Source: Pelomonas asaccharophilus_A (GTDB lineage: Bacteria > Pseudomonadota > Gammaproteobacteria > Burkholderiales > Burkholderiaceae_C). From it: a stretch of 64,000 bases of DNA. Positions 15,704 through 24,091 of this stretch are shown here, in pieces. Within the stretch, counting starts at the first letter, position 1. Each line of letters starts with the position of its first letter. The notes beneath the pieces are model-generated. The model saw only the letters and a list, made by a program, of their open reading frames with translations. It did not search any database and was not told where the DNA came from. The translations under genes and the position numbers were made by a program. Location: the NCBI RefSeq assembly GCF_031458115.1, contig NZ_JAVDXV010000001.1, forward strand, positions 558,001 to 622,000. The letters run 5' to 3'.

Positions 15704-17617
15704 ATGCCCGCCGATCCCAAGCTTGTTCTGACGCGCCGCCACTGGCGCATCCTGGCGCTGGCCCTGCTGGTGGCCATCGTCCCCGCGGCCAAGGCGCAGG
15801 ACGCAGAGCGCGACCCGCCGTCGCGCGCCGCGCGCGTGGTGGACGTCGTCGGCGACGCCTGGCTGTTCGACCACGACACCCGCGAATGGACCCGCCTCAC
15901 GCGCAACCAGACGGTGGGCGAGGGCGACCGCGTGCGCACCGACGAGCGCGGCCGCGTGTCGCTGCGCGTGGGCTCCACGACGATCTGGGTGGACGAGCGC
16001 AGCGATCTGGAACTGAGCCAGCTGGACGACGGCCAGACGCTGCTGCAGGTGGACCGCGGCGACGTGGCGCTGCGCCTGCGCAATGCCGAGAACGCGGCCG
16101 AGACGCGGCTGCGCACCCGTGAGGGCACGGCCCAGCCGGAGCGCGAGGGACTGTACCGCGTGGAGCAGCTGGACCGCGGCAGCAAGGCCTATGTGTGGCA
16201 AGGGCGCCTGCGATTCGAATGGTCTCGCAGTGCGGCACCGACGGTGCTGGGCACCGGCGAGCAGGCCGAGTTCTGGTGGCCCGACGGGCCACGTGTCGAA
16301 CGCGGCCCGCTGCACGCCGACGGCTTCGGCGACTGGGTGCTGGCCGAAAGCCGCGAGGAGGGCGACCGCCCCGTCGCGCGCTATGTGTCGCCGGAGATGA
16401 CCGGTGCCGAAGACCTGGACCGCTACGGCCGCTGGGAGTCGTCGTCCGAGTACGGCAATGTATGGATTCCCACCACGCTGGTCGTCGCCGACTGGGCGCC
16501 GTACCGCTATGGCCGCTGGGCCTGGTCGCGCCACTGGGGCTGGACCTGGGTGGATGACGCGCCCTGGGGCTTCGCGCCCTTCCACTATGGCCGCTGGGTC
16601 AGCTGGGGTGGCCGCTGGTGCTGGGCGCCGGGCGCCTATGTGCATCGCCCTGTCTACGCGCCGGCGCTGGTCGGCTGGGTCGGTGGCGGCAACGTCAGCG
16701 TGGGCATCAGCATCGGTGGCGGCCACCGCCCGCCGCCGCCGCGCTATGGCTGGTATCCGCTGGCGCCGCGCGAGGTCTATGTGCCCAGCTACCGCCACGG
16801 CCCGCGCTATGTGCACCGCATCAACGACCCGCGCGACGTGCGCGACCCGGTGACCGTCAAGCGCCCGCACCGCTACCGCGACGAGCCCAGGGCCGTCAGC
16901 ACGCTGCCGGCGCCGGGCGCAGGCATCCAGCCGCTGCCGGTGCGCGGCCCCGACCGCAAGCCCGAGCCGGGCTGGAACCGCCCGCTGCCCACGGCCCCCG
17001 GCCGCGGCGACCTGGCGGCGCAGCTGCCCACCGTGCCGGTGGTGCGCACACCCGAGGCGGAACAGCGCCAGCGTGAACGCGAAGCCGGCATGGGCTGGCG
17101 CAGCGACAGCCAGATGCCCTGGCGCCGTGATGGCCAGCCGTCGCGCTCGCCCGATCGCCCGGTGGCGCAGCCGACCGCGCCGGCGATGGCGCAACCACAG
17201 CCGCAACCGCAGTTGCCCGCGCAGCCCCAGCCGGCACCGGTCGTCCAGCCGAGGCCGTCCTTCGAGACGCCGCGCGCCGGTGGCGACGGCAACATGCCCT
17301 GGCGTGCACAGGACCGTCGCGACGAGCGCAGGGAAGAACGTCGTGAAGAGCGTCGAGAGGAGCCGCGCCGCTGGGTGCAGCCGGTGCCGCAGGTCGAGCA
17401 ACCACGCGCCGCGCCGATGCCGGAGCGTCCGCCGCAAGTCGAGCAGCCGCGCCGCGTCGAGATGCCCATGCGTCAGGCCAGCCCGGAGCCGCGCATGCAG
17501 ATGCCGCAGCCACAACCTCAGCCGCAAGCCCAGCCGCAGCCCCAGCAGCGCGCCCCCTCGCGCGACGCCGGCCCGCAGCGCGGCCGCCAGGACGGCGTGC
17601 CGCAGCGCGAGCGCTGA
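15704..17617 (+). CDS. DUF6600/FecR-like exported protein with Pro/Gln-rich tail
   Basis: 637 residues. N-terminal signal peptide (RRHWRILALALLVAIVPAAKAQ), then a FecR-like beta domain (about 38-170; ARVVDVVGDAWLFD, VGEGDRVRTDERGRVSLRVG). Next comes an aromatic section with repeated YGRW units (RYGRWESSSEYGNVW, YRYGRWAWSRHWGW, HYGRWVSWGGRWCWAPG; about residues 242-315) that marks DUF6600 proteins. From about residue 370 the protein is Pro/Gln/Arg-rich low complexity, including RDERREERREERREEPRR, and probably disordered. AAAGGAG at 15687-15693 supports ATG 15704. Location is periplasmic or outer-membrane-associated; function unknown. Confidence 0.75.
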   Translation: MPADPKLVLTRRHWRILALALLVAIVPAAKAQDAERDPPSRAARVVDVVGDAWLFDHDTREWTRLTRNQTVGEGDRVRTDERGRVSLRVGSTTIWVDERSDLELSQLDDGQTLLQVDRGDVALRLRNAENAAETRLRTREGTAQPEREGLYRVEQLDRGSKAYVWQGRLRFEWSRSAAPTVLGTGEQAEFWWPDGPRVERGPLHADGFGDWVLAESREEGDRPVARYVSPEMTGAEDLDRYGRWESSSEYGNVWIPTTLVVADWAPYRYGRWAWSRHWGWTWVDDAPWGFAPFHYGRWVSWGGRWCWAPGAYVHRPVYAPALVGWVGGGNVSVGISIGGGHRPPPPRYGWYPLAPREVYVPSYRHGPRYVHRINDPRDVRDPVTVKRPHRYRDEPRAVSTLPAPGAGIQPLPVRGPDRKPEPGWNRPLPTAPGRGDLAAQLPTVPVVRTPEAEQRQREREAGMGWRSDSQMPWRRDGQPSRSPDRPVAQPTAPAMAQPQPQPQLPAQPQPAPVVQPRPSFETPRAGGDGNMPWRAQDRRDERREERREERREEPRRWVQPVPQVEQPRAAPMPERPPQVEQPRRVEMPMRQASPEPRMQMPQPQPQPQAQPQPQQRAPSRDAGPQRGRQDGVPQRER

Positions 17618-17621
17618 AGCC

Positions 17622-18266
17622 TCAGAGCAGCGGCTTCAGCGCCGGCCAGACGTTGTCCAGCATCGTCGGATGCGCCTTGGCCAGCGGATGGATGCGGTCG
17701 GGCTGGAACCACTCCAGCGCGTCTTTGCGGTCCGCCACGCCCTTCAGCAGGAAGGGCACGAGGCCCGAGCGCGTCTGCTTGGCGACCTCGGTGAACAAGC
17801 CCTCGAAGTCGCTGGCATAGCGGGCGCCGTAGTTGGGCGGCACCTGCATGCCCACGACGACGACCTTGGCGCCGGCCTGCTGGGCCGCGCGCGCCATCGC
17901 GAGCAGGTTGTCGCGCGTGGTCGTCAGCGGCAGGCCGCGCAGCGCGTCGTTGCCGCCCAGCTCGATGATGACGATGGCCGGCTTGTTCGTGCGCAGCGCC
18001 GCGGGCAGCCGGCTGCGGCCGCCGGCCGTCGTGTCGCCGCTGATGCTGGCGTTGACGACGCGATGCGGCTTCTTCTGCTCGGCCAGGCGCTTCTGCAGCA
18101 AGGCTACCCAGCCGGTGCCCGCCGCGATGCCGTATTCAGCCGACAGGCTGTCGCCGACCACCAGCACGACAGGTGCTTCGGCGGCAGCCATGACCCCTGA
18201 CGTCCAGCCGGCCAGCACCCCCAGGCTAAAGTGCGCCACCCACGTTCGCCGCCGCAGTCCCGACAT
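17622..18266 (-). CDS. tesA: GDSL arylesterase / thioesterase I (TesA-like)
   Basis: 214 residues. Signal peptide (MSGLRRRTWVAHFSLGVLAG) then an SGNH-hydrolase fold: block I VVGDSLSAEYG with the catalytic Ser, block III ELGGNDALRG (oxyanion hole), and block V QPDRIHPLAKAH with the Asp-His pair. E. coli TesA is a periplasmic acyl-CoA thioesterase, protease I and lysophospholipase. GAGGA lies at good spacing before ATG 18266 on the minus strand. The gene is divergent from ybbA as in E. coli, but here the two start codons overlap by two bases. Confidence 0.88.
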   Translation of the reverse strand: MSGLRRRTWVAHFSLGVLAGWTSGVMAAAEAPVVLVVGDSLSAEYGIAAGTGWVALLQKRLAEQKKPHRVVNASISGDTTAGGRSRLPAALRTNKPAIVIIELGGNDALRGLPLTTTRDNLLAMARAAQQAGAKVVVVGMQVPPNYGARYASDFEGLFTEVAKQTRSGLVPFLLKGVADRKDALEWFQPDRIHPLAKAHPTMLDNVWPALKPLL

Positions 18267-18936
18267 GCCTGAAGTCCTCGTCCAAGTTGAGCAGATCACC
18301 AAGCGCGTCCAGGACGCCACTGGGGAGCTGACGATTCTGCATGACATCAGCTTCGCGCTGACCGCGCAGGAATCCGTCGCCATCGTGGGTGCCTCGGGCT
18401 CGGGCAAGAGCACGCTGCTGGCCATCCTCGCGGGCCTGGACAAGCCCAGCACCGGTACGGTGAAGCTGCGCGGCCAAGACTTGTTCGTGCTGGACGAGGA
18501 CCAACGCGCGGCCGTGCGCGCCAAGGAGCTGGGCTTCGTGTTCCAGAGCTTTCAGCTGTTGCCGAATCTCACCGCGCTGGAAAACGTGATGCTGCCGCTG
18601 GAGCTGCGCGGCGACGCCGCGGCGCGCGACAAGGCTGCCGCCATGCTGGCGCGCGTGGGCCTGGGCGAGCGCCTGGGGCACTACCCGCGCGTGCTGTCGG
18701 GCGGCGAGCAGCAGCGCGTGGCGCTGGCGCGCGCTTTCGTGCAGCGGCCGGCGTTGTTGCTGGCGGACGAGCCCACCGGCAGCCTGGACTTCGCGACCGG
18801 CGCGTCGGTGATGGAGCTGATGTTCGAGTTGAACCGCGAAGCCGGCACGACGCTGGTGCTGGTCACGCACGACCGCGAGATCGCGGCGCGCTGCGAGCGT
18901 CAGTTGCGCATCGAGGCAGGCCGGCTCGCGGCCTGA
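18265..18936 (+). CDS. ybbA: ABC transporter ATP-binding protein (YbbA-like)
   Basis: 223 residues of the LolD/MacB-type ATPase class. Walker A GASGSGKST around residue 49, Q-loop FVFQSFQLLPNL, signature LSGGEQQRVALARA, Walker B LLLADEPTGSLD and the H-loop VTHDRE are all intact. In E. coli YbbA works with permease YbbP and is divergent from tesA; the same head-to-head order here supports the name. No permease gene follows: the next gene is convergent and starts at the very next base. The partner must lie elsewhere. No Shine-Dalgarno is visible before ATG 18265. Confidence 0.88.
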   Translation: MPEVLVQVEQITKRVQDATGELTILHDISFALTAQESVAIVGASGSGKSTLLAILAGLDKPSTGTVKLRGQDLFVLDEDQRAAVRAKELGFVFQSFQLLPNLTALENVMLPLELRGDAAARDKAAAMLARVGLGERLGHYPRVLSGGEQQRVALARAFVQRPALLLADEPTGSLDFATGASVMELMFELNREAGTTLVLVTHDREIAARCERQLRIEAGRLAA

Positions 18937-20163
18937 TCAGGCCAGCGCCTGATCGAAGTCGGCCATCAGGTCTTCGGCCGCTTCCAGCCCCACCGACAGC
19001 CGCACCAGCCCTTCGGCGATGCCCATCGCGGCGCGCGCCTCGGCGCCCATCTCCCAGAAGATGGTGGGCGCCACCGGGATGATCAGCGTGCGCGTGTCGG
19101 CCAAGCCGGTGGCCTTCAGCGGCAGGCGCAGGCGGTTGATGACCTCGTGGAGCTTCGCCGCGTCGCGCAGTTCGAAGGCCATCATCCACGAGCCGCTGCC
19201 GAACCAGTCGCGCGCGCGCTGGTGCTCGGGGTGGCTCTCTAGCATCGGGTAGTGCACGGCGGCGATGGCGGGGTGAGCGGCCAGGTGGCGCGCCAGCGCC
19301 AGCGCGGTGTCGCTGCTGCGCGTGAGGCGCAGCTCCAGCGTCTCCATGCCGACGAGGATGCGGTGCGCGGCCTCGCTGGACAGCGTGCCGCCCATGTCGC
19401 GCAAGCCCTTCTTGCGGATCTGCTGCAGGCCCCAGCCTTTGGCATCGCCCTTGCGGTAGGCGGCAAAGATGTTGGGGTAGCCGGCCCAGTCGAAGCAGCC
19501 GGTGTCGGTGATGGCGCCGCCCAGCGCCTCGCCGTGGCCGGCGATGGTCTTGGTCAGCGAGTTCATGACCAGGCCGGCGCCGAAGCGCTTGGGCTGGCAC
19601 AGCGCGGGCGACGTGACGGTGTTGTCCACCACGTACAGCAGGCCCAGCTCGCGGCACAGCGCGCCTATGCCTTCCAGGTCGGGAATGCGGGTGCTGGGGT
19701 TGGCCATGGTCTCGACGAAGACCATGCGCGTCTGGGGCCGCACGGCCGCGCGCACGGCGGCCACGTCGCCGGCATCCACGCGGCTCACTGCCACACCGAG
19801 GTCTTCCAGCGTCTGGAAGAAGCTGTTGGTGTTGCCGAACACGCGCGAGCTGGTGACGAGGTGGTCGCCGGCCTTCAGCAGCGTCAGGAACAGTGCGCTG
19901 AGGGCGGCCATGCCGGTGGCGAAGCTGATGGAGCCCACCCCGCCTTCCAACTCGGTGACGACGCGCTCCAGCACGGCCGTCGTGGGCGTGCCCTGGCGGG
20001 CGTAGTTGAAGGCGCCCTTGTTCGTGCCCTGGAACACGCCGATCAGGTCTTCCACACGCTCGTGGGCGTACTGCACGGACGGATGGATGGTGGCGTGCAC
20101 GCCGCCGAACTGGGCGTCGCCGCCGGTGGCGTGAACGAGTCGGGTGCTGAGGGCGTCGGACAT
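18937..20163 (-). CDS. PLP-dependent trans-sulfuration / methionine gamma-lyase family enzyme
   Basis: 408 residues of the Cys/Met-metabolism PLP family. Family landmarks: HPSVQYAHERVEDL, the phosphate-binding loop FATGMAALSALFL around residue 85, PQTRMVFVETMANPSTRIPD, VVDNTVTSP and the PLP lysine in NSLTKTIAGHGEALGG near residue 205; the C-terminal LIIPVAPTIFWEMG replaces the more usual THA..HS..SLG. Possible activities are O-acetylhomoserine sulfhydrylase, methionine gamma-lyase or cystathionine gamma-synthase; sequence alone does not decide. ATG 20163 has GGAG eight bases upstream. Its stop directly abuts the ybbA stop within the palindrome GGCCTGATCAGGCC. Confidence 0.8.
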   Translation of the reverse strand: MSDALSTRLVHATGGDAQFGGVHATIHPSVQYAHERVEDLIGVFQGTNKGAFNYARQGTPTTAVLERVVTELEGGVGSISFATGMAALSALFLTLLKAGDHLVTSSRVFGNTNSFFQTLEDLGVAVSRVDAGDVAAVRAAVRPQTRMVFVETMANPSTRIPDLEGIGALCRELGLLYVVDNTVTSPALCQPKRFGAGLVMNSLTKTIAGHGEALGGAITDTGCFDWAGYPNIFAAYRKGDAKGWGLQQIRKKGLRDMGGTLSSEAAHRILVGMETLELRLTRSSDTALALARHLAAHPAIAAVHYPMLESHPEHQRARDWFGSGSWMMAFELRDAAKLHEVINRLRLPLKATGLADTRTLIIPVAPTIFWEMGAEARAAMGIAEGLVRLSVGLEAAEDLMADFDQALA

Positions 20164-20184
20164 GGTGTGGGCTCCAGATGGCAC

Positions 20185-20236
20185 AAGACCCGCCGGGGCG
20201 GGTCTTTTCAGGACTGCCCGCCGGGGCGGGTCTTGT
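20185..20236. repeat. Twin GC hairpins (direct repeat of a palindrome)
   Basis: The near-palindrome CCCGCCGGGGCGGGTCTT occurs twice, at 20189-20206 and 20217-20234; the first can form a stem with TTTT after it on the plus strand. On the minus strand, where both flanking genes run, the following T-run is poor. It may slow or end transcription between the parvulin gene and the PLP enzyme gene. Confidence 0.5.
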
Positions 20237-20263
20237 CGGTGCGACCCGCCGTGCGGGAATCAA

Positions 20264-21070
20264 TCAGCGCGGCGTGAACTTGTAGTCCGTCTTGGCCTTG
20301 TCGACCAGGCTTTGCTGGTATTCGGCCATCTTGGTCTGTTCGATTCGCTGCTTGATCTGCGCCTTCACGTCGTCGAAGGCCGGGAAGGTCGCGGCGCGGG
20401 TGTCTTCCAGCTTGATGATGTGGAAGCCGAACTGGCTCTTCACCGGTTCCTGCGTCATCTCGCCCTTCTTCAGTGCGGTCATGGCCTTGCTGAATTCGGG
20501 CACGAAGTTGTTGGGGTTGGCGAAGTCCAGGTCGCCGCCGTTCTGGGCCGAGCCGGTGTCCTTGGAGTTGGCCTTGGCCAGTTCCTCGAAGTTGCCGCCG
20601 GCCTTGATCTTCTCGATCAGCGCCTTGGCGTCCTCTTCCTTCTCGACCAGGATGTGGCGGGCGCGGTATTCCTCGCCGCTGTTGGCGGCCTTGAACTTGT
20701 CGTACTCGGCCTGTGCGTCGGCGTCGCTGACCGGGTTCTTGGCACGATAGTCTTCCATCAGGCCGCGGATCAGCAGCATCTGGCGGGCCAGTTCCATCTG
20801 GGCCTTGTAGTCGGCCGTCTGCGGCACGCCGGCCTTCTCGGCGGCCTGCATGAAGATCTCGCGGCGCACGACCTCGTCCTTGACCTGGGCTTCCAGTTCG
20901 GGCGTGCGTTGCTGCTGGCCGCTCTTCGTGACCTGCTGCAGCAGCGTCTCGAGGCGGGCCTTGGGCACGGGCTTGCCGTTGACGGTCGCGATGTTCTGCG
21001 CAATTGCGGCGGCCGGCGACAGTGCCGAGATGGTGGCCGCAACGACGGCGGCAAGCGCAAGCTTCTTCAT
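20264..21070 (-). CDS. Periplasmic parvulin-type peptidyl-prolyl isomerase
   Basis: 268 residues. Signal peptide (MKKLALAAVVAATISALSPA) followed by a SurA/PrsA-like N-terminal helical region and a single parvulin (PpiC) domain at about 135-230, with ARHILVEKEEDAKALIEKI, FEELAKANSKDTGSAQNGGDLDF and FGFHIIKLEDTR. The family isomerises proline bonds and chaperones outer-membrane proteins in the periplasm. ATG 21070 begins a typical signal peptide. A strong terminator of the upstream bolA operon sits directly before it, so it has its own promoter in 21071-21140. Confidence 0.88.
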   Translation of the reverse strand: MKKLALAAVVAATISALSPAAAIAQNIATVNGKPVPKARLETLLQQVTKSGQQQRTPELEAQVKDEVVRREIFMQAAEKAGVPQTADYKAQMELARQMLLIRGLMEDYRAKNPVSDADAQAEYDKFKAANSGEEYRARHILVEKEEDAKALIEKIKAGGNFEELAKANSKDTGSAQNGGDLDFANPNNFVPEFSKAMTALKKGEMTQEPVKSQFGFHIIKLEDTRAATFPAFDDVKAQIKQRIEQTKMAEYQQSLVDKAKTDYKFTPR

Positions 21071-21091
21071 GGGTGGGAGATGGATCAGGCT

Positions 21092-21118
21092 AAAAAAATC
21101 GCGCCCGGATCGGGCGCG
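21092..21118 (-). terminator. Intrinsic terminator after bolA
   Basis: On the minus strand CGCGCCCG-atc-CGGGCGCG (21118-21100) is followed by A and seven T, a textbook terminator for the yciB-bolA transcript. Confidence 0.9.
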
Positions 21119-21140
21119 CGGTTCGATCAATGCTGATCTG

Positions 21141-21404
21141 TCAGGGTTCACCCGGTGCCTTGGCATCAATGGCCAGGGCGTGGATGCCGCGCTGCATCAG
21201 GTCAGACAGGCAATGATAGACGAGGCGGTGACGGGCCACGCGTTGCAGGCCGGTAAAGCGTTCTGACCGGACAGTCACGTGAAAGTGCCCCCCTTCGCGG
21301 GCGCCCGCGTGGCCGGCGTGATCGGCGCTGTCGTCACGCAAGACGAACTCCAGCGGCGCCAGTTCGGCGCGCAGCCGCGCCTCGATCTCGGCGGCGATGC
21401 TCAC
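21141..21404 (-). CDS. bolA: BolA family protein
   Basis: 87 residues with the BolA fold: IEARLRAELAPLEFVLRDDSADHAGH, then HFHVTVRSERFTGLQRVARHRLVYHCL and GIHALAIDAKAPGE. The His-containing beta strand HFHV and the late conserved ALAI are typical. BolA proteins act with monothiol glutaredoxins in iron-sulfur handling and in morphology control. GTG start at 21404 overlaps the yciB stop (GTGA), so the two are coupled, and a terminator follows. Confidence 0.88.
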   Translation of the reverse strand: MSIAAEIEARLRAELAPLEFVLRDDSADHAGHAGAREGGHFHVTVRSERFTGLQRVARHRLVYHCLSDLMQRGIHALAIDAKAPGEP

Positions 21405-22036
21405 GGCTTGGAGTCCTCTTCCTGCTGCGGCAGGTGCTTGCTCATGTAGACGCCTTGCGCCAGCGTGAACAGCAGGATCAGCCCGGTCACGCCGAAGACC
21501 TTGAAGTTGGCCCAGGCGGACGTCGAGAAGTTGTAGGCCACGTACAGGTTGACCACGCCCATTGCCGCGAAGAACAGCACCCAGGCGAGGTTGAGCCGCG
21601 CCCAGACCGGGTCGGGCAATTGCAGTTCGCCGCCCAGCATGGCCTTGATGAGGTTCTTGCCGAAGGCGGCCTGGGCCAGCCACAGCGTCAGCGCCATGAC
21701 CCAGTACAGGCCCGTGGGCTTCCACTTGATGAAGGTCTCGTTGTGGAACCAGACGGTGGCGCCGCCCAGCACGACCACCAGCGTCAGGCTGATCCACAAC
21801 ATCAGGTCCACCTTCTGGCCGCGCAGCTTCAGGATGGCGACCTGCGCCAGCGTCGCGATCATGACGACCACGGTGGCCAGCAGCACCGGTGCCTCCGAAG
21901 CGCCGACGACGCCGCCCTGCACCAGGAAGCCGAAGTGCTCGGTCGCGAACGCGGCGGCCATGTCGGGATTGCCTTCGGCGCCCTTGAACGCAACGAAGAA
22001 CAGGATCAGCGGGAGGAAGTCGAGCAGCAGCTTCAT
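21401..22036 (-). CDS. yciB: Inner membrane septation protein YciB/IspZ
   Basis: 211 residues with five or so hydrophobic helices. The start MKLLLDFLPLILFFVAFK is the family signature, and NETFIKWKPTGLYWVMALTLW, FGKNLIKAMLGGELQLPDPVW and LNLAWVLFFAAMGVVNLYVA are highly conserved family segments. YciB/IspA is an inner-membrane protein tied to cell division, length and envelope integrity. It overlaps bolA by four bases. ATG 22036 is well supported by the conserved N-terminus. Confidence 0.93.
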   Translation of the reverse strand: MKLLLDFLPLILFFVAFKGAEGNPDMAAAFATEHFGFLVQGGVVGASEAPVLLATVVVMIATLAQVAILKLRGQKVDLMLWISLTLVVVLGGATVWFHNETFIKWKPTGLYWVMALTLWLAQAAFGKNLIKAMLGGELQLPDPVWARLNLAWVLFFAAMGVVNLYVAYNFSTSAWANFKVFGVTGLILLFTLAQGVYMSKHLPQQEEDSKP

Positions 22037-22092
22037 GGTGGATCAGTCGAGGACGGAGCGACTCGCTCCGCTCGGGCGGTGGGCTCCCGAGT

Positions 22093-22512
22093 TCAAGGAT
22101 TGTCTTTCACGAAATCGATGGACGCGGAGTTGATGCAGTAACGCTCGCCGGTGGGCTCGGGGCCGTCGGGGAACACATGGCCCAGGTGCGAGCCGCATTT
22201 GTTGCAGCGCACCTCCACGCGCACCATGCCGTGGCTGTGGTCCACCACGCGCTCGATGACCTCGCTGTTGACCGGCGCCCAGTAGCTGGGCCAGCCGCAG
22301 CCGGCGTCGAACTTGGTGCCGGACTCGAACAGCGGCGTGCCGCAGCCGATGCAGTTGTAGTGGCCGTCCTTGAAGTGGTCCCAGTACTTGCCGGTGAAGG
22401 CACGTTCGGTCGCCGCATGGCGGGCGACCTGGTACTGCATGGGGTCCAGCTGCTCGCGCCATTCGGCGTCGGTCTTCTGGACGGGATAGGGCTTGTCGGA
22501 ATCGTGCTTCAT
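22093..22512 (-). CDS. msrB: Peptide-methionine (R)-S-oxide reductase MsrB
   Basis: 139 residues, full MsrB domain. Zinc ligands are Cys54-x2-Cys57 (CIGCG) and Cys103-x2-Cys106 (CNKCG); the active-site region is GCGWPSYW, GHVFPDGP and RYCINSASIDF with catalytic Cys126. It reduces methionine-R-sulfoxide in proteins in the cytoplasm. The start ATG 22512 overlaps the stop of selO (ATGA), implying one mRNA and coupled translation. This pairing links protein-oxidation repair with the SelO AMPylase. Confidence 0.95.
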   Translation of the reverse strand: MKHDSDKPYPVQKTDAEWREQLDPMQYQVARHAATERAFTGKYWDHFKDGHYNCIGCGTPLFESGTKFDAGCGWPSYWAPVNSEVIERVVDHSHGMVRVEVRCNKCGSHLGHVFPDGPEPTGERYCINSASIDFVKDNP

Positions 22513-23957
22513 GATGAACAGGACACTTCCAGGGTTTGGGCCCAGTCGGGCGGCAGCGCCGCGTCGCTGGGAAGAATCGGTTCGTCGAACGGGCAGCTCA
22601 GAACTTTCAGCAGCCGCTCGGTTTCGCTGAAGTCGCCTTGATCGGCGGCGCGGATGGCGCCTTCGGCCAGGTGGTTGCGCAGCACGACGGCCGGGTTCAC
22701 GGCCAGCATGCGCGCCTCGGCATCCGGCGCGGTGCGGGCGTGCCAGCGGGCCAGCCAGGCGTCCAGCGCGTCGCGGTTGATGAACAGATCGCGCAGCGGC
22801 TCGGCGTCGGTCAGCGCGCGCGACAGGCGGCGGAACGTGATCGTGAAGTCGGTGCTGGACGCGGCCATCTGCCGCAGCAGGTCGTCGATGAGGGCCTGGT
22901 CGCCGTCTTCTTCGCCCTGCAGTCCCAGCTTGGCGCGCATGCGCAGCAGCATCTGCTGCGCGAAGCGCTCGCGGTAGCTCTCCACCGCTTCCAGCAGGCG
23001 CTCGCCGCCGGCTTCGGAGCCGTCGTCCACCAGCGGCAGCAGCCCTTGCGCCAGCGCGTGCAGGTTCCAGAACGCGACCGAAGGCTGGCGCGCATAGGCG
23101 TAGCGGCCGCGGTCGTCGCTGTGGTTGCAGATGTGGCCGGGGTTGAACGCGTCCATGAAGCCGAACGGGCCGTAGTCCAGCGTCAGGCCCAGCATGGACA
23201 TGTTGTCGGTGTTCATGACGCCGTGGCAAAAGCCAATGGCCTGCCACTGCGCGATCAGGTCGGCCGTCTGCAGCGACACCTTGCGCAGCAGCGCGACGGC
23301 AGGCTCCGGCGCGTCGGCGCATTCGGGTGCATGGTGGGCAATGAACCAGTCGGCCAGGCGGCGCAGCGCGTCCAGCTGGCCGTGATGCGCGAAATGCTCG
23401 AAGTGGCCGAAGCGCACGAAGCTGGGCGCCACGCGCGTGACGATGGCGGCGGTCTCGACGGTCTCGCGCAGCACCGGCAGTGGCGAGCCCGTGATGCACA
23501 GCGCCCGCGTCGTCGGCACGCCCAGCGCGGCCATCGCCTCGGAGCACAGGAATTCGCGGATGGACGAGCGCAGCACCGCACGGCCGTCGCCGCGACGCGA
23601 GTAGGGCGTCAGGCCACCGCCCTTGAGCTGCAACTCCTGCGGGCCCGACGGCGTGGCGACCTCGCCCAGCCACAGCGCGCGGCCGTCGCCCAGCTGGCCG
23701 GCCCAGACGCCGAACTGGTGGCCGCTGTAGACGGTGGCCAGCGGCTGCATGCCGGGCCAGGTGGCGTTGCCGGAGAAGACGGCCAGCGCGTTGTCTCGTG
23801 TGGTCCAGTCGGCAGGCCAGCCCAGTTGCGCGGCGCAAGCGGGGCTGTGCGCCACCCAGTGAGGATCGGGCAGCCCCTGGGCCGGCAGTTCGGTGAAGAA
23901 CTCGGATCCCAGCGCCGCAAAGCGATTGGTCCAGACAAGGCCGTCCAGCGGTTTCAT
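22509..23957 (-). CDS. selO: Protein adenylyltransferase SelO (YdiU)
   Basis: 482 residues. The pseudokinase-like fold is shown by YSGHQFGVWAGQLGDGRALWLGE, the ATP-cradling QLKGGGLTPYSRRGDGRAVLRSSIREFLCSEAMAALG region, GFCHGVMNTDNMSMLGLTLDYGPFGFMD (the flipped-ATP active site with Asn and Asp) and WNLHALAQGLLPL. SelO transfers AMP to Ser/Thr/Tyr of redox proteins. The C-terminus VSCSS has Cys where animal SelO has selenocysteine. Promoter should lie in the 134-base divergent gap shared with the acyl-CoA ligase gene. msrB follows with a 4-base overlap. Confidence 0.95.
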   Translation of the reverse strand: MKPLDGLVWTNRFAALGSEFFTELPAQGLPDPHWVAHSPACAAQLGWPADWTTRDNALAVFSGNATWPGMQPLATVYSGHQFGVWAGQLGDGRALWLGEVATPSGPQELQLKGGGLTPYSRRGDGRAVLRSSIREFLCSEAMAALGVPTTRALCITGSPLPVLRETVETAAIVTRVAPSFVRFGHFEHFAHHGQLDALRRLADWFIAHHAPECADAPEPAVALLRKVSLQTADLIAQWQAIGFCHGVMNTDNMSMLGLTLDYGPFGFMDAFNPGHICNHSDDRGRYAYARQPSVAFWNLHALAQGLLPLVDDGSEAGGERLLEAVESYRERFAQQMLLRMRAKLGLQGEEDGDQALIDDLLRQMAASSTDFTITFRRLSRALTDAEPLRDLFINRDALDAWLARWHARTAPDAEARMLAVNPAVVLRNHLAEGAIRAADQGDFSETERLLKVLSCPFDEPILPSDAALPPDWAQTLEVSCSS

Positions 23958-24091
23958 CGCACCAGTTTAGTGAGGGGTGCTTGGGCCTTGCTGGCCTGGG
24001 TGTTTCCCCGGGGGCTGCGGGTCGCGGTTGTGACGTTACTGGCATGAAACCGCGGGCTAGACTGGGTCGATAAGACCGCCAGGAGACAACC

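Noticed and set aside
13831..16185. A 784-codon minus-strand open frame running through the metallo-hydrolase gene, the palindrome, def and the DUF6600-like gene
   Set aside because: Only the part from 14787 down matches a family; the rest is antisense to two well-supported genes and is a by-product of high GC.
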